From contig CAUJJO010000062.1 of NCBI GenBank assembly GCA_963205125.1, forward strand, positions 1-35,585: 35,585 bases of DNA, written 5' to 3'. This DNA comes from Pseudomonadota bacterium (GTDB lineage Bacteria > Pseudomonadota > Gammaproteobacteria > Burkholderiales > Burkholderiaceae_C). Below the pieces are notes generated by a model. It searched no databases and was not told the origin of the DNA. It saw only the letters and a list, made by a program, of their open reading frames with translations. The translations under genes and the position numbers were made by a program. Within the stretch, counting starts at the first letter, position 1, and the number at the start of each line of letters is the position of its first letter. This document shows, piece after piece, positions 1 through 8,423 of the stretch.

Positions 1-2256
1 CCGCCTGGCCTTGCAGACCCCCGGCACTCGCGCCACCGCGCGCAGCGCCTGCGCGATGCGGCCGGCGTCCTCGGCCTCGACGGTGAAGGTCATGCGCGCG
101 GTCGCGCCGCGCTGGCCGCGCTGCGACTGCGTGTTCACCGCGATGACGTTCAGGCGCTCCTTGGCGAAGACCTCGGAGATGTCGCGCAGCAGGCCCTGCC
201 TGTCCTCGGCCTCGATCTGCACATCCACCGGGTAGACCGCGGGCCGGTCGCCGCCCGCGGCGGCTTCCCACGCCACCTCGATCGCGCGGCCGGGGAAGCG
301 CTCGGCCATGTGGCGGAAGTTGCTGCAGTCGCGGCGGTGGACCGCCACGCCCTTGCCACGCGTGACGAAGCCGCCGATGGGATCGGGCGGCGCCGGACGG
401 CAGCAGCGCGCAAGCGTCGTCATCAGCGAGCCCATGCCGACCACCAGCACGCCACCGCCCTTGTCGCTGCGCGAGCGCTTGAGCAGCGGCGCCTCGCCCT
501 CGGGCGCCGCGGCGGCCGCCGGGCGCAGCCACTGCTCGATGTTGCGCATCGAGTACTCGTCCTTGCCGACGACCTCGAACAAGGCCTCCGCCGACTTGAA
601 GCCGAGCTGCTCGGCCAGGTGCTCGAGCTTGAGCGCGGTGCGCCCTTCCCGCTGCAGCAGCCGCTCGACCAGCTCGCGCCCGCGCGACAGGGTGGCCGCC
701 AGCGCCTGCGCGTTGAACCAGGCGCGCACCTTGGCGCGCGCGCGCGGGCTCTGCAGGTAGTGCAGTTCGGGGTTGAGCCAGTCCAGCGAGGGCCCGCCCT
801 CCTTGGCCGCGACGATCTCCACCGTCTGCCCGTGCGCCAGCGGCGTGTTCAGCGGCACCATCGCGCCGTCCACGCGCGCGCCGCGGCAACGGTGGCCGAG
901 GTCGGTGTGCAGGGTGTAGGCGAAGTCCACCGGCGTCGCGCCCGCGGGCAGGTCGATCAGCGTCGACTGGGGCGTGAAGACGTAGATGCGGTCGTCGAGC
1001 GCCGCGCCGACGGGCGCGCCCGCAGCATCCGCCTTGCCCATGCCCTTGCCCATGCGCTGCGCGCTGCTGAAGTCGCGCTCCCAGGCCAGCAGCTCGCGCA
1101 GCACGGCCTTGCGCGCCTCGGCCAGGCGCTGCTCGTAGGCGCCGCTGGCGGCCACGCCGACGTAGCCGCGCGCGCCGGCCTCCTTGTACATCCAGTGCGC
1201 GGCCACGCCGTACTCGGCGTGCTCGTGCATCGCGCGCGTGCGGATCTGCACCTCGATCGGCCGGCCGTCCTCGCCCAGCACCACCGTGTGCAGCGACTGG
1301 TAGCCGTTGGCCTTGGGCCGCGCGATGTAGTCGTCGAACTCGCCCTCCACCGGCACGTAGGCCTCGTGCACGCGCGCCAGCGCCGCATAGCAGGCGGCCT
1401 CGTCCTCGACGATCACGCGCAGCGCGCGCACGTCGAAGACGCGCTCGATGGCCAAGCCCTTGCCCTGCATCTTCTTCCAGATGCTGTAGAGGTGCTTGGG
1501 CCGCCCGAGCACCTCGGCCTTGATGCGCGCGCGCTGCAGCAGCTCGGCGAGGTGGCGGCGCGCCTGCTCCACGCCCAGTTCGCGCTCGGCGCGCTTCTCG
1601 TCGACCAGGCGCGCCACGCGTCGATAGGTCTCGGGGTCGAGGAAGCGAAAGGCCAGGTCCTCCAGCTCCCACTTGATCTGCCAGACGCCGAGCCGGTTGG
1701 CCAGCGGCGCGAAGATCTCCTGAGACTCGCGGGCCAGTTCGCGCGGGCATTCGCGCTTGCTGGCGGCGAACCAGCGTAGCGTCTGCAGGCGCGAGGCCAG
1801 GCGCAGCAGCACGACGCGCAGGTCGCGCCCGAAGGCCAGCAGCATCTTGCGCACGCGCTCGGCCTGCTGCTGGCGGGCGGCCTCGCCGAGGGCTGCGTCG
1901 AGCGCGGCGCGCTGGATTTGCACGAGCTGGCGCGTCAGCGTCACCAGCCCCGCGTAGGACGGCCCGAACGCGCGCTCGATCACCTCCTGCGGGCGCTGCA
2001 GGTAGTCGCCGGCGTAGACGAGGTAGGCCGAGGCCTGCATCGACGGCGCCGCGCCGATCGCCGCGAGGATCCCGGCCACGCCGTCGGCGTGTGCCAGCGC
2101 CCCCTCGCCGGAGCCGCGCACCTGCCCGGCGAGCAAGGGCTCGGCGAAGGCGCGCGCGCGCTGCAGGGCGTCCGCGCCCTCCTGCGCCGCGGCGGCGTCG
2201 CTGAGCTGCACGATGGTCGCCGTGCCGAGCAGGGCTTCGCCGGCAAGCGTCTTCAT
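1..2256 (-). CDS. relA: RelA-type (p)ppGpp synthetase, C-terminus cut by window edge
   Basis: Transfers pyrophosphate from ATP to GTP or GDP to make the stringent-response alarmone (p)ppGpp, acting on the ribosome when uncharged tRNA enters. 752 codons are visible from the ATG at 2256; no stop occurs before the left edge, so the last residues are missing. Order: degenerate HD hydrolase domain (about 40-200), synthetase domain (about 240-350, FDVRAL near residue 274 and EFDD at 306-309), TGS domain from about residue 424 (IYVFTP), zinc-finger-like region with CC at 618-619, and an ACT domain from about 670. The HD-domain region lacks the HDxxED metal motif of SpoT/Rel hydrolases, and the acidic EFDD motif is the synthetase type found in monofunctional RelA. 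It lies 56 bases downstream of the alpha/beta hydrolase gene on the same strand. I see no strong ribosome binding site. Confidence 0.95.
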   Translation of the reverse strand, partial: MKTLAGEALLGTATIVQLSDAAAAQEGADALQRARAFAEPLLAGQVRGSGEGALAHADGVAGILAAIGAAPSMQASAYLVYAGDYLQRPQEVIERAFGPSYAGLVTLTRQLVQIQRAALDAALGEAARQQQAERVRKMLLAFGRDLRVVLLRLASRLQTLRWFAASKRECPRELARESQEIFAPLANRLGVWQIKWELEDLAFRFLDPETYRRVARLVDEKRAERELGVEQARRHLAELLQRARIKAEVLGRPKHLYSIWKKMQGKGLAIERVFDVRALRVIVEDEAACYAALARVHEAYVPVEGEFDDYIARPKANGYQSLHTVVLGEDGRPIEVQIRTRAMHEHAEYGVAAHWMYKEAGARGYVGVAASGAYEQRLAEARKAVLRELLAWERDFSSAQRMGKGMGKADAAGAPVGAALDDRIYVFTPQSTLIDLPAGATPVDFAYTLHTDLGHRCRGARVDGAMVPLNTPLAHGQTVEIVAAKEGGPSLDWLNPELHYLQSPRARAKVRAWFNAQALAATLSRGRELVERLLQREGRTALKLEHLAEQLGFKSAEALFEVVGKDEYSMRNIEQWLRPAAAAAPEGEAPLLKRSRSDKGGGVLVVGMGSLMTTLARCCRPAPPDPIGGFVTRGKGVAVHRRDCSNFRHMAERFPGRAIEVAWEAAAGGDRPAVYPVDVQIEAEDRQGLLRDISEVFAKERLNVIAVNTQSQRGQRGATARMTFTVEAEDAGRIAQALRAVARVPGVCKARR

Positions 2257-2312
2257 GGGCAGCAGGCCTTGCACGCGCTCGGGTCGGGAGCTCCGGGCCG
2301 GGATCGCCGGCC

Positions 2313-3188
2313 TCAGGCCTGCAGCAGGAAGTCGCGCACGACCTGCCGCTGCGCCGGCTGCACCAGCGTGGGCGCATGGCCCACGCCCGCGAACTCGACG
2401 CAGCGCGCCTTCGGCCCGCGCTCGGTCATGGCCTGCGCGGTGGCCTTGGAGAGCAGGTCCGAATCGGCGCCGCGCAGCAGCAGCACGGGCAGGGCCAGCG
2501 AATCCCACGCCGCCCACAACGCGGCCTCCCCCGCGCGTGCGATCTCGGGCGTGATGGCGCGAAACGGCAGCGCGATGGCCGGGTCGTAGTGCGGCTTGAA
2601 GCCCGTGCCGTCGGCCATCAGCTGCGGGCGCGTCAGCGCAAGCCACTGCTCGCGCGTGTGCGGGCCGAAGCTCTGGCTGATCGCCCAGAGCGCGTCGGCC
2701 GCCTCGTCGAGCGTGGCCCAGCGCAGCGGCGCGCCGAGATAGGTGCCGATGCGCGCAAGCGACGCCGGCTCGATCGAGGGCCCCACGTCGTTGAGCACGA
2801 GGCGGCGCAACGGCGAGCCCGCAAGCGCGGCCACGCCCAGGCCGATCAGCCCGCCCATCGATGTGCCGACCCAGTCGACCTGCGCAGCGTCCAGCCGCGC
2901 CAGCAGCGTCACCATGTCGGCGACGTAGGCCGGGATCGCGTAGCCCATCGGGTCGGCGAGCCAGTCGCTCCTGCCGCGGCCGACGATGTCCGGGCAGACG
3001 ACGCGATAGTGCCCGCACAGGTCGGCCGCCAGCGTGTCGAAGTCGCGCCCCTGGCGGGCGAGGCCGTGCACGCACACCAGCACGCGCTCGTTGGCCGGGT
3101 CGCCCCATTCCCAATAGGCCATGCGGTGCAGGCCGCGGCTGTCCAGGCACTGCACGTGGCGCAGGCGCGGGGTTGCGGGCTCGTTCAT
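2313..3188 (-). CDS. alpha/beta hydrolase
   Basis: A 291-residue soluble alpha/beta-hydrolase-fold enzyme with no signal peptide. Visible motifs are the oxyanion-hole HG at 41-42 (VHGLAR), the nucleophile elbow GTSMGG with Ser110, a probable acid residue at Asp242 or Asp244 (RGADSDLL) and the catalytic His271 (GVGHAPTL). The spacing fits the family, and the segment around residues 135-225 should form the cap domain that sets specificity. The substrate cannot be read from the sequence; esterase, lactonase or thioesterase activity are all possible. It is divergent from bdhA (62-base gap) and precedes relA on the same strand. Proximity to a 3-hydroxybutyrate dehydrogenase makes a hydroxyacyl ester a reasonable but unproven guess. 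Confidence 0.88.
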   Translation of the reverse strand: MNEPATPRLRHVQCLDSRGLHRMAYWEWGDPANERVLVCVHGLARQGRDFDTLAADLCGHYRVVCPDIVGRGRSDWLADPMGYAIPAYVADMVTLLARLDAAQVDWVGTSMGGLIGLGVAALAGSPLRRLVLNDVGPSIEPASLARIGTYLGAPLRWATLDEAADALWAISQSFGPHTREQWLALTRPQLMADGTGFKPHYDPAIALPFRAITPEIARAGEAALWAAWDSLALPVLLLRGADSDLLSKATAQAMTERGPKARCVEFAGVGHAPTLVQPAQRQVVRDFLLQA

Positions 3189-3211
3189 GGTGGCGCCGAC
3201 TCGGAGTTTTC

Positions 3212-3242
3212 GATAATGCAGGCATCGTAACCACTGCAGGAG
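3212..3242 (+). promoter_or_regulatory. Candidate -10 box and ribosome binding site for bdhA
   Basis: GATAAT at 3212-3217 matches the sigma-70 -10 consensus at five of six bases, and AGGAG at 3238-3242 lies 8 bases before the ATG at 3251. No convincing -35 hexamer is present, so the promoter assignment is tentative. The ribosome binding site is strong and settles the start of bdhA, whose reading frame stays open for about 130 codons further upstream. Confidence 0.45.
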
Positions 3243-3250
3243 CGCATCGC

Positions 3251-4021
3251 ATGCTCAGCGGCAAGACGGCCCTCGTCACGGGCTCCACCAGCGGCATCGG
3301 CCTGGGCATCGCGCTGGCCCTCGCGCAGAACGGCGCACGCGTGATGCTCAACGGCTTCGGCGACGTCGAGGGCGCGCTGGCCCAGGTGCGCCGCCACGAC
3401 CCCAAGGCCGTCCACGACGGCGCCGACATGAGCCGCCCCGAGCAGATCGAGGCCATGGTGCGCCGCTGCGAGGCCGATCTCGGCGCCTGCGACATCCTGG
3501 TGAACAACGCCGGCATCCAGCATGTCGCGCCCATCCACGAGTTTCCGGCGGAGCGCTGGGACGCGATCATCGCCATCAACCTGAGCTCGGCCTTCCACAG
3601 CATGCGCGCGGCGCTGCCGGGCATGCACGGGCGCAACTGGGGCCGCATCATCAACGTCGCCTCGGTGCACGGGCTCGTCGCGTCGACGAACAAGAGCGCC
3701 TACGTCGCGGCCAAGCACGGCATCGTCGGCCTGACCAAGGTGGCGGCACTCGAGAACGCGACGACCGGCGTCACCGTCAACGCCATCTGCCCGGGCTGGG
3801 TGCTCACGCCACTGGTGCAGAAGCAGGTCGACGCGCGCGCCGCCGCGCAGCACATCGACAACGAGGCCGCCAAGCGCGAGCTGCTGGCCGAGAAGCAGCC
3901 CTCGCTGCAGTTCACGACGCCCGAGCAGCTCGCCGCGCTGGCGGTCTTCCTGTGCTCGCCCGCGGCCGACAACATCCGCGGCGCGGCGATCAACGTCGAC
4001 GGCGGCTGGGTCGCGCAGTAG
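3251..4021 (+). CDS. bdhA: 3-hydroxybutyrate dehydrogenase (short-chain dehydrogenase)
   Basis: Interconverts (R)-3-hydroxybutyrate and acetoacetate with NAD+, the step that returns monomers from polyhydroxybutyrate to central metabolism. The 256-residue product is a classical short-chain dehydrogenase: TGSTSGIG cofactor loop at 10-17, NNAG at 85-88, and catalytic residues Asn110, Ser138, Tyr151 and Lys155. The SVHG segment at 138-141 and the PGWVLTPLV stretch at 181-189 are typical of D-beta-hydroxybutyrate dehydrogenases and argue against a generic 3-oxoacyl-ACP reductase. The frame is open far upstream, but the ATG at 3251 has an AGGAG at the right distance and begins exactly where the fold begins. 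It is convergent with the SIMPL-domain gene (42-base gap). Confidence 0.92.
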   Translation: MLSGKTALVTGSTSGIGLGIALALAQNGARVMLNGFGDVEGALAQVRRHDPKAVHDGADMSRPEQIEAMVRRCEADLGACDILVNNAGIQHVAPIHEFPAERWDAIIAINLSSAFHSMRAALPGMHGRNWGRIINVASVHGLVASTNKSAYVAAKHGIVGLTKVAALENATTGVTVNAICPGWVLTPLVQKQVDARAAAQHIDNEAAKRELLAEKQPSLQFTTPEQLAALAVFLCSPAADNIRGAAINVDGGWVAQ

Positions 4022-4063
4022 CCCTCGCTGCGCCGCGGCTGCGCGCTGCAGGCGCGCGCGGCT

Positions 4064-4792
4064 TCAGCGCGCCGAGAGCTGCACGCTGCCGCTGACGCTG
4101 GCGCTGACCGTGGCCTTGCCGGCCTCGAAGGGCAGCGCGCCGTCGGCGCCCGGCGCCGCGGCGGCCAGCGCCATGCGCGGCATCGGCTGCATGGGCGGCA
4201 GGTCCACGCCCTGCACCGTGACCTCGCGCAGCGCGAAGCCGGCGAAGCCGAAGAGGCGCGCCAGCTCGGCCGCGCGCGCCTTGAACTGGGCCACCGCCTG
4301 CGCCGTCAGCTCGGCGTCGACCTGCTGGCGCTTCTCGCGCGAGAGGCCGAAGCTGCTGCGCGCGATCGTCATGCTCTGGATGCGGCCGGCGAGCTGCGAC
4401 ACCGCGCCCATGTCGCGCCCCTCGACCACCAGCTCGGCGCTGCCGCTCCAGCCGGAGGGGCCCTTGGCGGTGTAGCGCGGGTGGATCGAGAAGTTGCCCG
4501 TCTGCACCTCCACCTGCCCCGGTTGCGCCGCCTTGCGCGCCACGGCAAGGGCCTCGTCGAGCGCCTGCTTCAACTGCGCCTGCACCTGGCCGGCATCGGG
4601 CCCCTCGCGGCTGGCGGCGAAGACCAGCGTCAGCAAGTCCTTCTGCACCTCCATCGTCGCCGTGGCGCTCAGGCTGACGACGTTCTGCGGCGCCGCGGTG
4701 GTGGCAAGCACCGACTGCGCCGCGGCCGGCACGGCCAGGGCCGCGGCCAGCGGCGCGAGGAAAAGGCAGGCGAGGGGGCGCGAAACCGTCAT
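4064..4792 (-). CDS. SIMPL-domain (DUF541) exported protein
   Basis: A 242-residue exported protein of the SIMPL/DUF541 family. Residues 1-25 look like a Sec signal peptide, with a hydrophobic core after SRPLACLF and a likely cut after VPAAA, so a periplasmic location is expected. The mature part has the family pattern: an early V-SATATMEV strand, a long helix with the QLKQALDEAL region, and the LVVEGRDM strand. Family members are linked to stress tolerance and outer-membrane or signalling functions, but no reaction is established. The frame extends 18 codons further to an ATG at 4846; I prefer 4792 because it puts the signal peptide at the N-terminus. It is divergent from ompR with a 161-base gap. 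Confidence 0.85.
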   Translation of the reverse strand: MTVSRPLACLFLAPLAAALAVPAAAQSVLATTAAPQNVVSLSATATMEVQKDLLTLVFAASREGPDAGQVQAQLKQALDEALAVARKAAQPGQVEVQTGNFSIHPRYTAKGPSGWSGSAELVVEGRDMGAVSQLAGRIQSMTIARSSFGLSREKRQQVDAELTAQAVAQFKARAAELARLFGFAGFALREVTVQGVDLPPMQPMPRMALAAAAPGADGALPFEAGKATVSASVSGSVQLSAR

Positions 4793-4864
4793 GGCGAAAC
4801 CCGGAGAAAGTGGACACCGGAGCCTAACGCAGCGGCAGGTACTCACGATGACCGGCGCAAGTTC

Positions 4865-4947
4865 TGTAACAAGCGGTCAATCAGCCCGCCAAAACGCAGT
4901 AATCGCTGCCAAATGCCACGCAAAATGCCGCTGTTACAATTCAGGAG
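4865..4947 (+). promoter_or_regulatory. ompR upstream region: inverted TGTAACA/TGTTACA pair and RBS
   Basis: TGTAACA at 4865-4871 and TGTTACA at 4932-4938 are perfect reverse complements in the gap between the SIMPL gene and ompR. GTTACA-type half-sites resemble those bound by OmpR/RstA-family regulators, so autoregulation is possible. The second copy overlaps a TACAAT (4935-4940) that could be a -10 box, although a start just downstream would leave almost no leader. AGGAG at 4943-4947 is the ribosome binding site for the ATG at 4954. Confidence 0.35.
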
Positions 4948-4953
4948 CCGCCG

Positions 4954-5688
4954 ATGAACGCCCCAGCCAGCCCGCGCCCGGACCGCATCCTCGTCGTCGA
5001 CGACGATGCGCGCATCCGCGACCTGCTGCGGCGCTATCTGTCGCAGGAAGGCTTCGAGGTCCTGCTGGCCGAGGATGCGAAGGCGCTCAACCGCGTGATG
5101 ACGCGCGAGACGATAGACCTCATCGTGCTCGACCTCATGCTGCCGGGCGAGGACGGGTTGTCGATCTGCCGGCGCCTGCGCGCGGCCAAGGACGCCACGC
5201 CCATCATCATGCTCACCGCCAAGGTCGAGGACGTGGACCGCATCGTCGGCCTCGAGGTCGGTGCCGACGACTACCTGCCCAAGCCCTTCAACCCGCGCGA
5301 GCTGCTGGCGCGCATCCACGCCGTGCTGCGCCGCCGCCCCGCGCTGGAAGCCCCGGGCGCGCCCTCCAAGGACGCCCAGGTCGTCAACTTCGGCCCCTTC
5401 GAGTTCGACCTCTCGCTGCGCCGCCTGGCCAAGGACGGCGAGCCGGTGGCGCTGACGACCGGCGAGTTCAGCATGCTCAAGGCGCTGGTGCGCCATCCGC
5501 GCCAGCCGCTGTCGCGCGACAAGCTCGCGCAACTGGCCCGCGGCCGCGAGTTCGAGCCCTTCGATCGCAGCCTGGACGTGCAGATCTCGCGCCTGCGCAA
5601 GATGATCGAGCCCGACCCGGCCCAGCCGCGCTACATCCAGACGGTCTGGGGCGTAGGCTACGTGTTCGTGCCCGACGGCACGAACTGA
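4954..5688 (+). CDS. ompR: OmpR-family response regulator
   Basis: Cytoplasmic DNA-binding response regulator of 244 residues, the expected partner of the histidine kinase that follows. The receiver domain (about 11-125) has the acidic pocket VDDD at 15-18, phospho-acceptor Asp60 in IVLDLMLPGEDG, Thr88 and Lys110 (LPKPF). The C-terminal winged-helix domain (about 145-240) shows FEFDLSLRRL, the TTGEFSMLKAL recognition region and the terminal RYIQTVWGVGYVF signature of the OmpR/PhoB class. An AGGAG ribosome binding site lies 6 bases before the ATG. In Burkholderiales this pair is usually annotated as OmpR/EnvZ (osmotic or envelope response); the real stimulus and regulon are not visible here. 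Confidence 0.93.
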   Translation: MNAPASPRPDRILVVDDDARIRDLLRRYLSQEGFEVLLAEDAKALNRVMTRETIDLIVLDLMLPGEDGLSICRRLRAAKDATPIIMLTAKVEDVDRIVGLEVGADDYLPKPFNPRELLARIHAVLRRRPALEAPGAPSKDAQVVNFGPFEFDLSLRRLAKDGEPVALTTGEFSMLKALVRHPRQPLSRDKLAQLARGREFEPFDRSLDVQISRLRKMIEPDPAQPRYIQTVWGVGYVFVPDGTN

Positions 5689-5728
5689 CGCCTCGTCGGC
5701 GCCACGCACCCCGCATCCCGGCCCTTCC

Positions 5729-7054
5729 TTGCGACCCGCGCTGCCCCTGAGCCTGTTCTGGCGCACCTTCTTCCTGCTGGCGCTGCTGCTGGCCGGCGGC
5801 GTGTTCGCCTGGGTGCAGACGCTGCGCGCGCTCGAGTTCGAGCCGCGCGCGGTCGCCGCCGCGCAGCAGACGGCCAGTCTCGTCAACCTCTCGCGCGCGG
5901 CGCTGCGCCAGGCCGACGGCATCAATCGCGTGGCCATCCTCAAGGGCATGGGCGCGCAGCAGGCGGTGCGCGTGACCCCGCGCGAGCCGGGCGACCACTG
6001 GGAAGCCTACGAAGTCGACCGCTTCACGCAGCGCGTGAGCAGCGAGCTGCGCGCAAGCCTCGGGCCCGATGCCATCGTCGCGCGCAGCGTCAACGGCAAG
6101 CCGGGGGTCTGGGTCGGCTTCTCGATCGATCGCGACCGCTACTGGCTGCAGGCCGAGCAGACGGCGGTGGGCCCGCTGCAGAGCCGCACCTGGTTCGTCT
6201 GGATCGGCATCGCGGCGCTGGCCACGCTGATCGGCTCGGTGGCGGTGGCCAGCCTCATCAACCGGCCGCTCAAGCAGCTCTCGTTCGCGGCCAGCCGCAT
6301 CCGCGGCGGCGACCTCGACTCGCGGCTGGACGAGAACACGCTCACCAGCGAGATCCGCGAGGTCAACCGCGGCTTCAACCGCATGGCGCGCGAGCTGGCG
6401 CGCGTCGAGGAGGACCGCGCGGTGATGCTCGCGGGCATCAGCCACGACCTGCGCACCCCGCTGGCGCGGCTGCGCCTGGAGACCGAGATGAGCGTGGCCG
6501 ACGAGGAGGCCAAGCGCAACATGGCCGCCGACATCGACCAGCTCGACGCCATCATCGACAAGTTCATGGACTACGCGCGCCCGGGCGAGACGCGGCTGGC
6601 GCCGATCGCGCTGGCCACGCTGATCGAGAAGGAGGCCGCCTCCTTCCGCGACCCGAGCCAGATCCGCATCCACGTGCGGGTGTCGCCCGACCTCGTCGTG
6701 ATGGGCGACGAGACCGAGCTCGCGCGCGTCTTCCTCAACCTGTTCGAGAACGCGCGCCGCTACGGCCGCGGCACCTACACCGGCGTGGCCGAGGTCAAGG
6801 TCAGCTGCGTGCGCGCCGGCTCCTGGGCGATCGTCACCGTGCGCGACCAGGGCGCGGGTGTGGCGCCCGAGAAGCTGCACCAGCTCACCACGCCCTTCTT
6901 CCGCGGCGATGCCGCGCGCACCGCGGCCACCGGCGCGGGCCTGGGCCTTGCGATCGTCGAGAAGTCGCTGCAGCGCATGGGCGGCAGCCTCGAGCTCAAC
7001 AATGCCCCCGGCGGCGGGCTGATGGTGCACGTGCGCCTGAAGCGCGCCAGCTGA
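5729..7054 (+). CDS. envZ: EnvZ-type sensor histidine kinase
   Basis: Inner-membrane sensor kinase of 441 residues, 40 bases downstream of ompR. Layout: transmembrane helix about 8-31, a periplasmic sensor loop of about 120 residues, a second helix about 153-177, HAMP linker about 175-228, dimerisation/H-box GISHDLRTPLARLR with phospho-acceptor His239, and an HATPase domain with N-box LNLFENARRYG (about 336-346), G1 DQGAG at 373-377 and G2 GAGLGLAIV at 402-410. All catalytic elements are intact. The start is a TTG at 5729: it is the only upstream start that includes the first membrane helix, because the next in-frame Met (residue 74) would remove it. The loop resembles no common sensor fold I can name, so the signal is unknown. 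Confidence 0.92.
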   Translation: MRPALPLSLFWRTFFLLALLLAGGVFAWVQTLRALEFEPRAVAAAQQTASLVNLSRAALRQADGINRVAILKGMGAQQAVRVTPREPGDHWEAYEVDRFTQRVSSELRASLGPDAIVARSVNGKPGVWVGFSIDRDRYWLQAEQTAVGPLQSRTWFVWIGIAALATLIGSVAVASLINRPLKQLSFAASRIRGGDLDSRLDENTLTSEIREVNRGFNRMARELARVEEDRAVMLAGISHDLRTPLARLRLETEMSVADEEAKRNMAADIDQLDAIIDKFMDYARPGETRLAPIALATLIEKEAASFRDPSQIRIHVRVSPDLVVMGDETELARVFLNLFENARRYGRGTYTGVAEVKVSCVRAGSWAIVTVRDQGAGVAPEKLHQLTTPFFRGDAARTAATGAGLGLAIVEKSLQRMGGSLELNNAPGGGLMVHVRLKRAS

Positions 7055-7088
7055 GCCGCGGCGCCAGGCTGCAGCGCCAGGCGACGGC

Positions 7089-7583
7089 TCAGCGCTCGAC
7101 GCGCTGCAGCAGGCAGACCGCGCGCGCCTCGATGGCGCGGCCCTCGCCCACCGGCCCCATCTTCTCGGCGGTCTTGGCCTTCACGTTGACGGCGCCCTCG
7201 GGCAGGCCGATCGCCGCGGCGATGCGCGCGACCATCGCCGGGATGTGCGGCGCCATCTTCGGTGCCTGCGCGATGATCGTGGCGTCGACGTTGATCGCCT
7301 CGAAGCCTGCGGCGCGCACGCGGCGCATCGCCTCGACGAGCAGGGCCACCGAGTCGGCGCCCTTGAACGCGGCATCGGTGTCGGGGAAGTGGCGGCCGAT
7401 GTCGCCCAGCGCCGCCGCGCCGAGCAGCGCATCGGTGATCGCGTGCAGCAGCGCGTCGGCATCGCTGTGGCCGAGCAGGCCGTGGCTGTGCGGGATGGTC
7501 ACGCCGCCGAGCACCAGTGGCCGCCCGGCCACGAGCGCATGCGTGTCCCAGCCTTCGCCGATGCGCATCGAGCACGTCTTCAT
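7089..7583 (-). CDS. ispF: 2-C-methyl-D-erythritol 2,4-cyclodiphosphate synthase
   Basis: Cyclises CDP-methylerythritol 2-phosphate to methylerythritol cyclodiphosphate, the fifth step of the MEP isoprenoid pathway, as a cytoplasmic trimer. The family signature [11 protein letters not shown] is at the N-terminus (metal-site Asp13 and His15), followed by [16 protein letters not shown] with His47, FPDTD, and the C-terminal [14 protein letters not shown] segment. Three ATG codons are possible: 7598, overlapping the ispD stop as ATGA; 7583, chosen here; and 7568, immediately before RIGEG, giving a 159-residue protein of typical length. None has an ideal ribosome binding site, so translational coupling to ispD is likely. 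The order ispD-ispF is a common arrangement for consecutive or near-consecutive enzymes. Confidence 0.93.
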   Translation of the reverse strand: MKTCSMRIGEGWDTHALVAGRPLVLGGVTIPHSHGLLGHSDADALLHAITDALLGAAALGDIGRHFPDTDAAFKGADSVALLVEAMRRVRAAGFEAINVDATIIAQAPKMAPHIPAMVARIAAAIGLPEGAVNVKAKTAEKMGPVGEGRAIEARAVCLLQRVER

Positions 7584-7594
7584 CCCCTGGCCCT

Positions 7595-8371
7595 TCATCG
7601 CGTGGCCAGCAGCCGTTCGGCGAGCGCAAAGTCGGCCGGCCAGGTGATCTTCAGGTTCTCCCATGCACCCGGGACGAGCAGCGGCCGCAGGCCCAGCGCC
7701 TCGACCGCGCTCGCCTCGTCGGTGACCTGTGCGCCCGCCTGCGCCAGCGCCCGCTGCAGCAGGGCGAGGCGAAACATCTGCGGCGTCTGCGCAAGCCACA
7801 GCCGATCGCGCGGGATCGTCTGCTCCACCCGCGCGCTTCCCTCCTCGCACTTGACGGTGTCGGCCACCGGCAGCGCGAGCAGGCCGCCGACCGCGTCGTC
7901 GGCGACGGCGTCGATCAGCCGCTGCACCCAGGCCGGCTGCAGCAGGCAGCGCGCGGCGTCGTGCACGAGCACCCAGTCCAGGTCCTCGGCGCCGCGCTCG
8001 CGCAGCGCGGCCAGGCCCGCGGCGACGCTGGCCGCACGCGTCGCACCGCCGACGCGGGCCAGCCAGCGCCGGTCGAAGGCGTGCTGCGGCACCCGGGCCT
8101 CGAAGTGCTCGTCGTGCGGGCTCAGCACGACCAGCGTGCCCTGCAGTTGCGGCAGCGCCGCCAGCGCGCGCAGCGTGTGCCGCAGCATCGGCTCGCCCGC
8201 GACGTCCGCGTACTGCTTGGGCAGCGCCGCCCCGGCGCGCTCGCCGAGGCCCGCGCAGGGCACGAGCGCCCAGCAGCGCCCGGGCGCGCGAGCGCGCGAT
8301 CCGGCGCGCGCGGCCTGTTCACCGTGGGCAGGCACGGGCGTCTGCGGCGTCGCCGAGGCAGGCAGGGGCAT
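7595..8371 (-). CDS. ispD: 2-C-methyl-D-erythritol 4-phosphate cytidylyltransferase
   Basis: Joins CTP and methylerythritol 4-phosphate to give CDP-methylerythritol in the MEP pathway. The nucleotide-binding signature is [10 protein letters not shown] followed by PKQY (about residues 38-54), with the conserved Arg45 and Lys52; further motifs are [17 protein letters not shown], the QTPQ segment and the TDEAS motif. From the ATG at 8371 the protein is 258 residues, with about 30 residues before the fold begins, longer than the usual 225-235. That stretch is Ala/Pro-rich and may be untranslated if a GTG inside it is the real start. The stop overlaps the first possible ispF start. It is divergent from mfd with a 52-base gap. 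Confidence 0.93.
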   Translation of the reverse strand: MPLPASATPQTPVPAHGEQAARAGSRARAPGRCWALVPCAGLGERAGAALPKQYADVAGEPMLRHTLRALAALPQLQGTLVVLSPHDEHFEARVPQHAFDRRWLARVGGATRAASVAAGLAALRERGAEDLDWVLVHDAARCLLQPAWVQRLIDAVADDAVGGLLALPVADTVKCEEGSARVEQTIPRDRLWLAQTPQMFRLALLQRALAQAGAQVTDEASAVEALGLRPLLVPGAWENLKITWPADFALAERLLATR

Positions 8372-8381
8372 CGGCGAATTC

Positions 8382-8387
8382 TAGAAT
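8382..8387 (+). promoter_or_regulatory. Candidate -10 box (TAGAAT) upstream of mfd
   Basis: TAGAAT matches the sigma-70 -10 consensus at five of six bases and is followed by a wholly G+C discriminator (CCGCCCC). It lies 36 bases before the mfd ATG. No clear -35 hexamer is seen. The same hexamer followed by G+C bases occurs before tRNA-Ser and ppiA in this window, which supports its being a genuine promoter element. Confidence 0.45.
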
Positions 8388-8423
8388 CCGCCCCTTCGCG
8401 CCATCGCCGCGCCCTTCCTCTGC

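Noticed and set aside
310-1779. 489-codon open frame on the plus strand
   Set aside because: Antisense to relA, whose synthetase, TGS and ACT domains are unmistakable; the product is Arg/Ala/His repeats without any domain.
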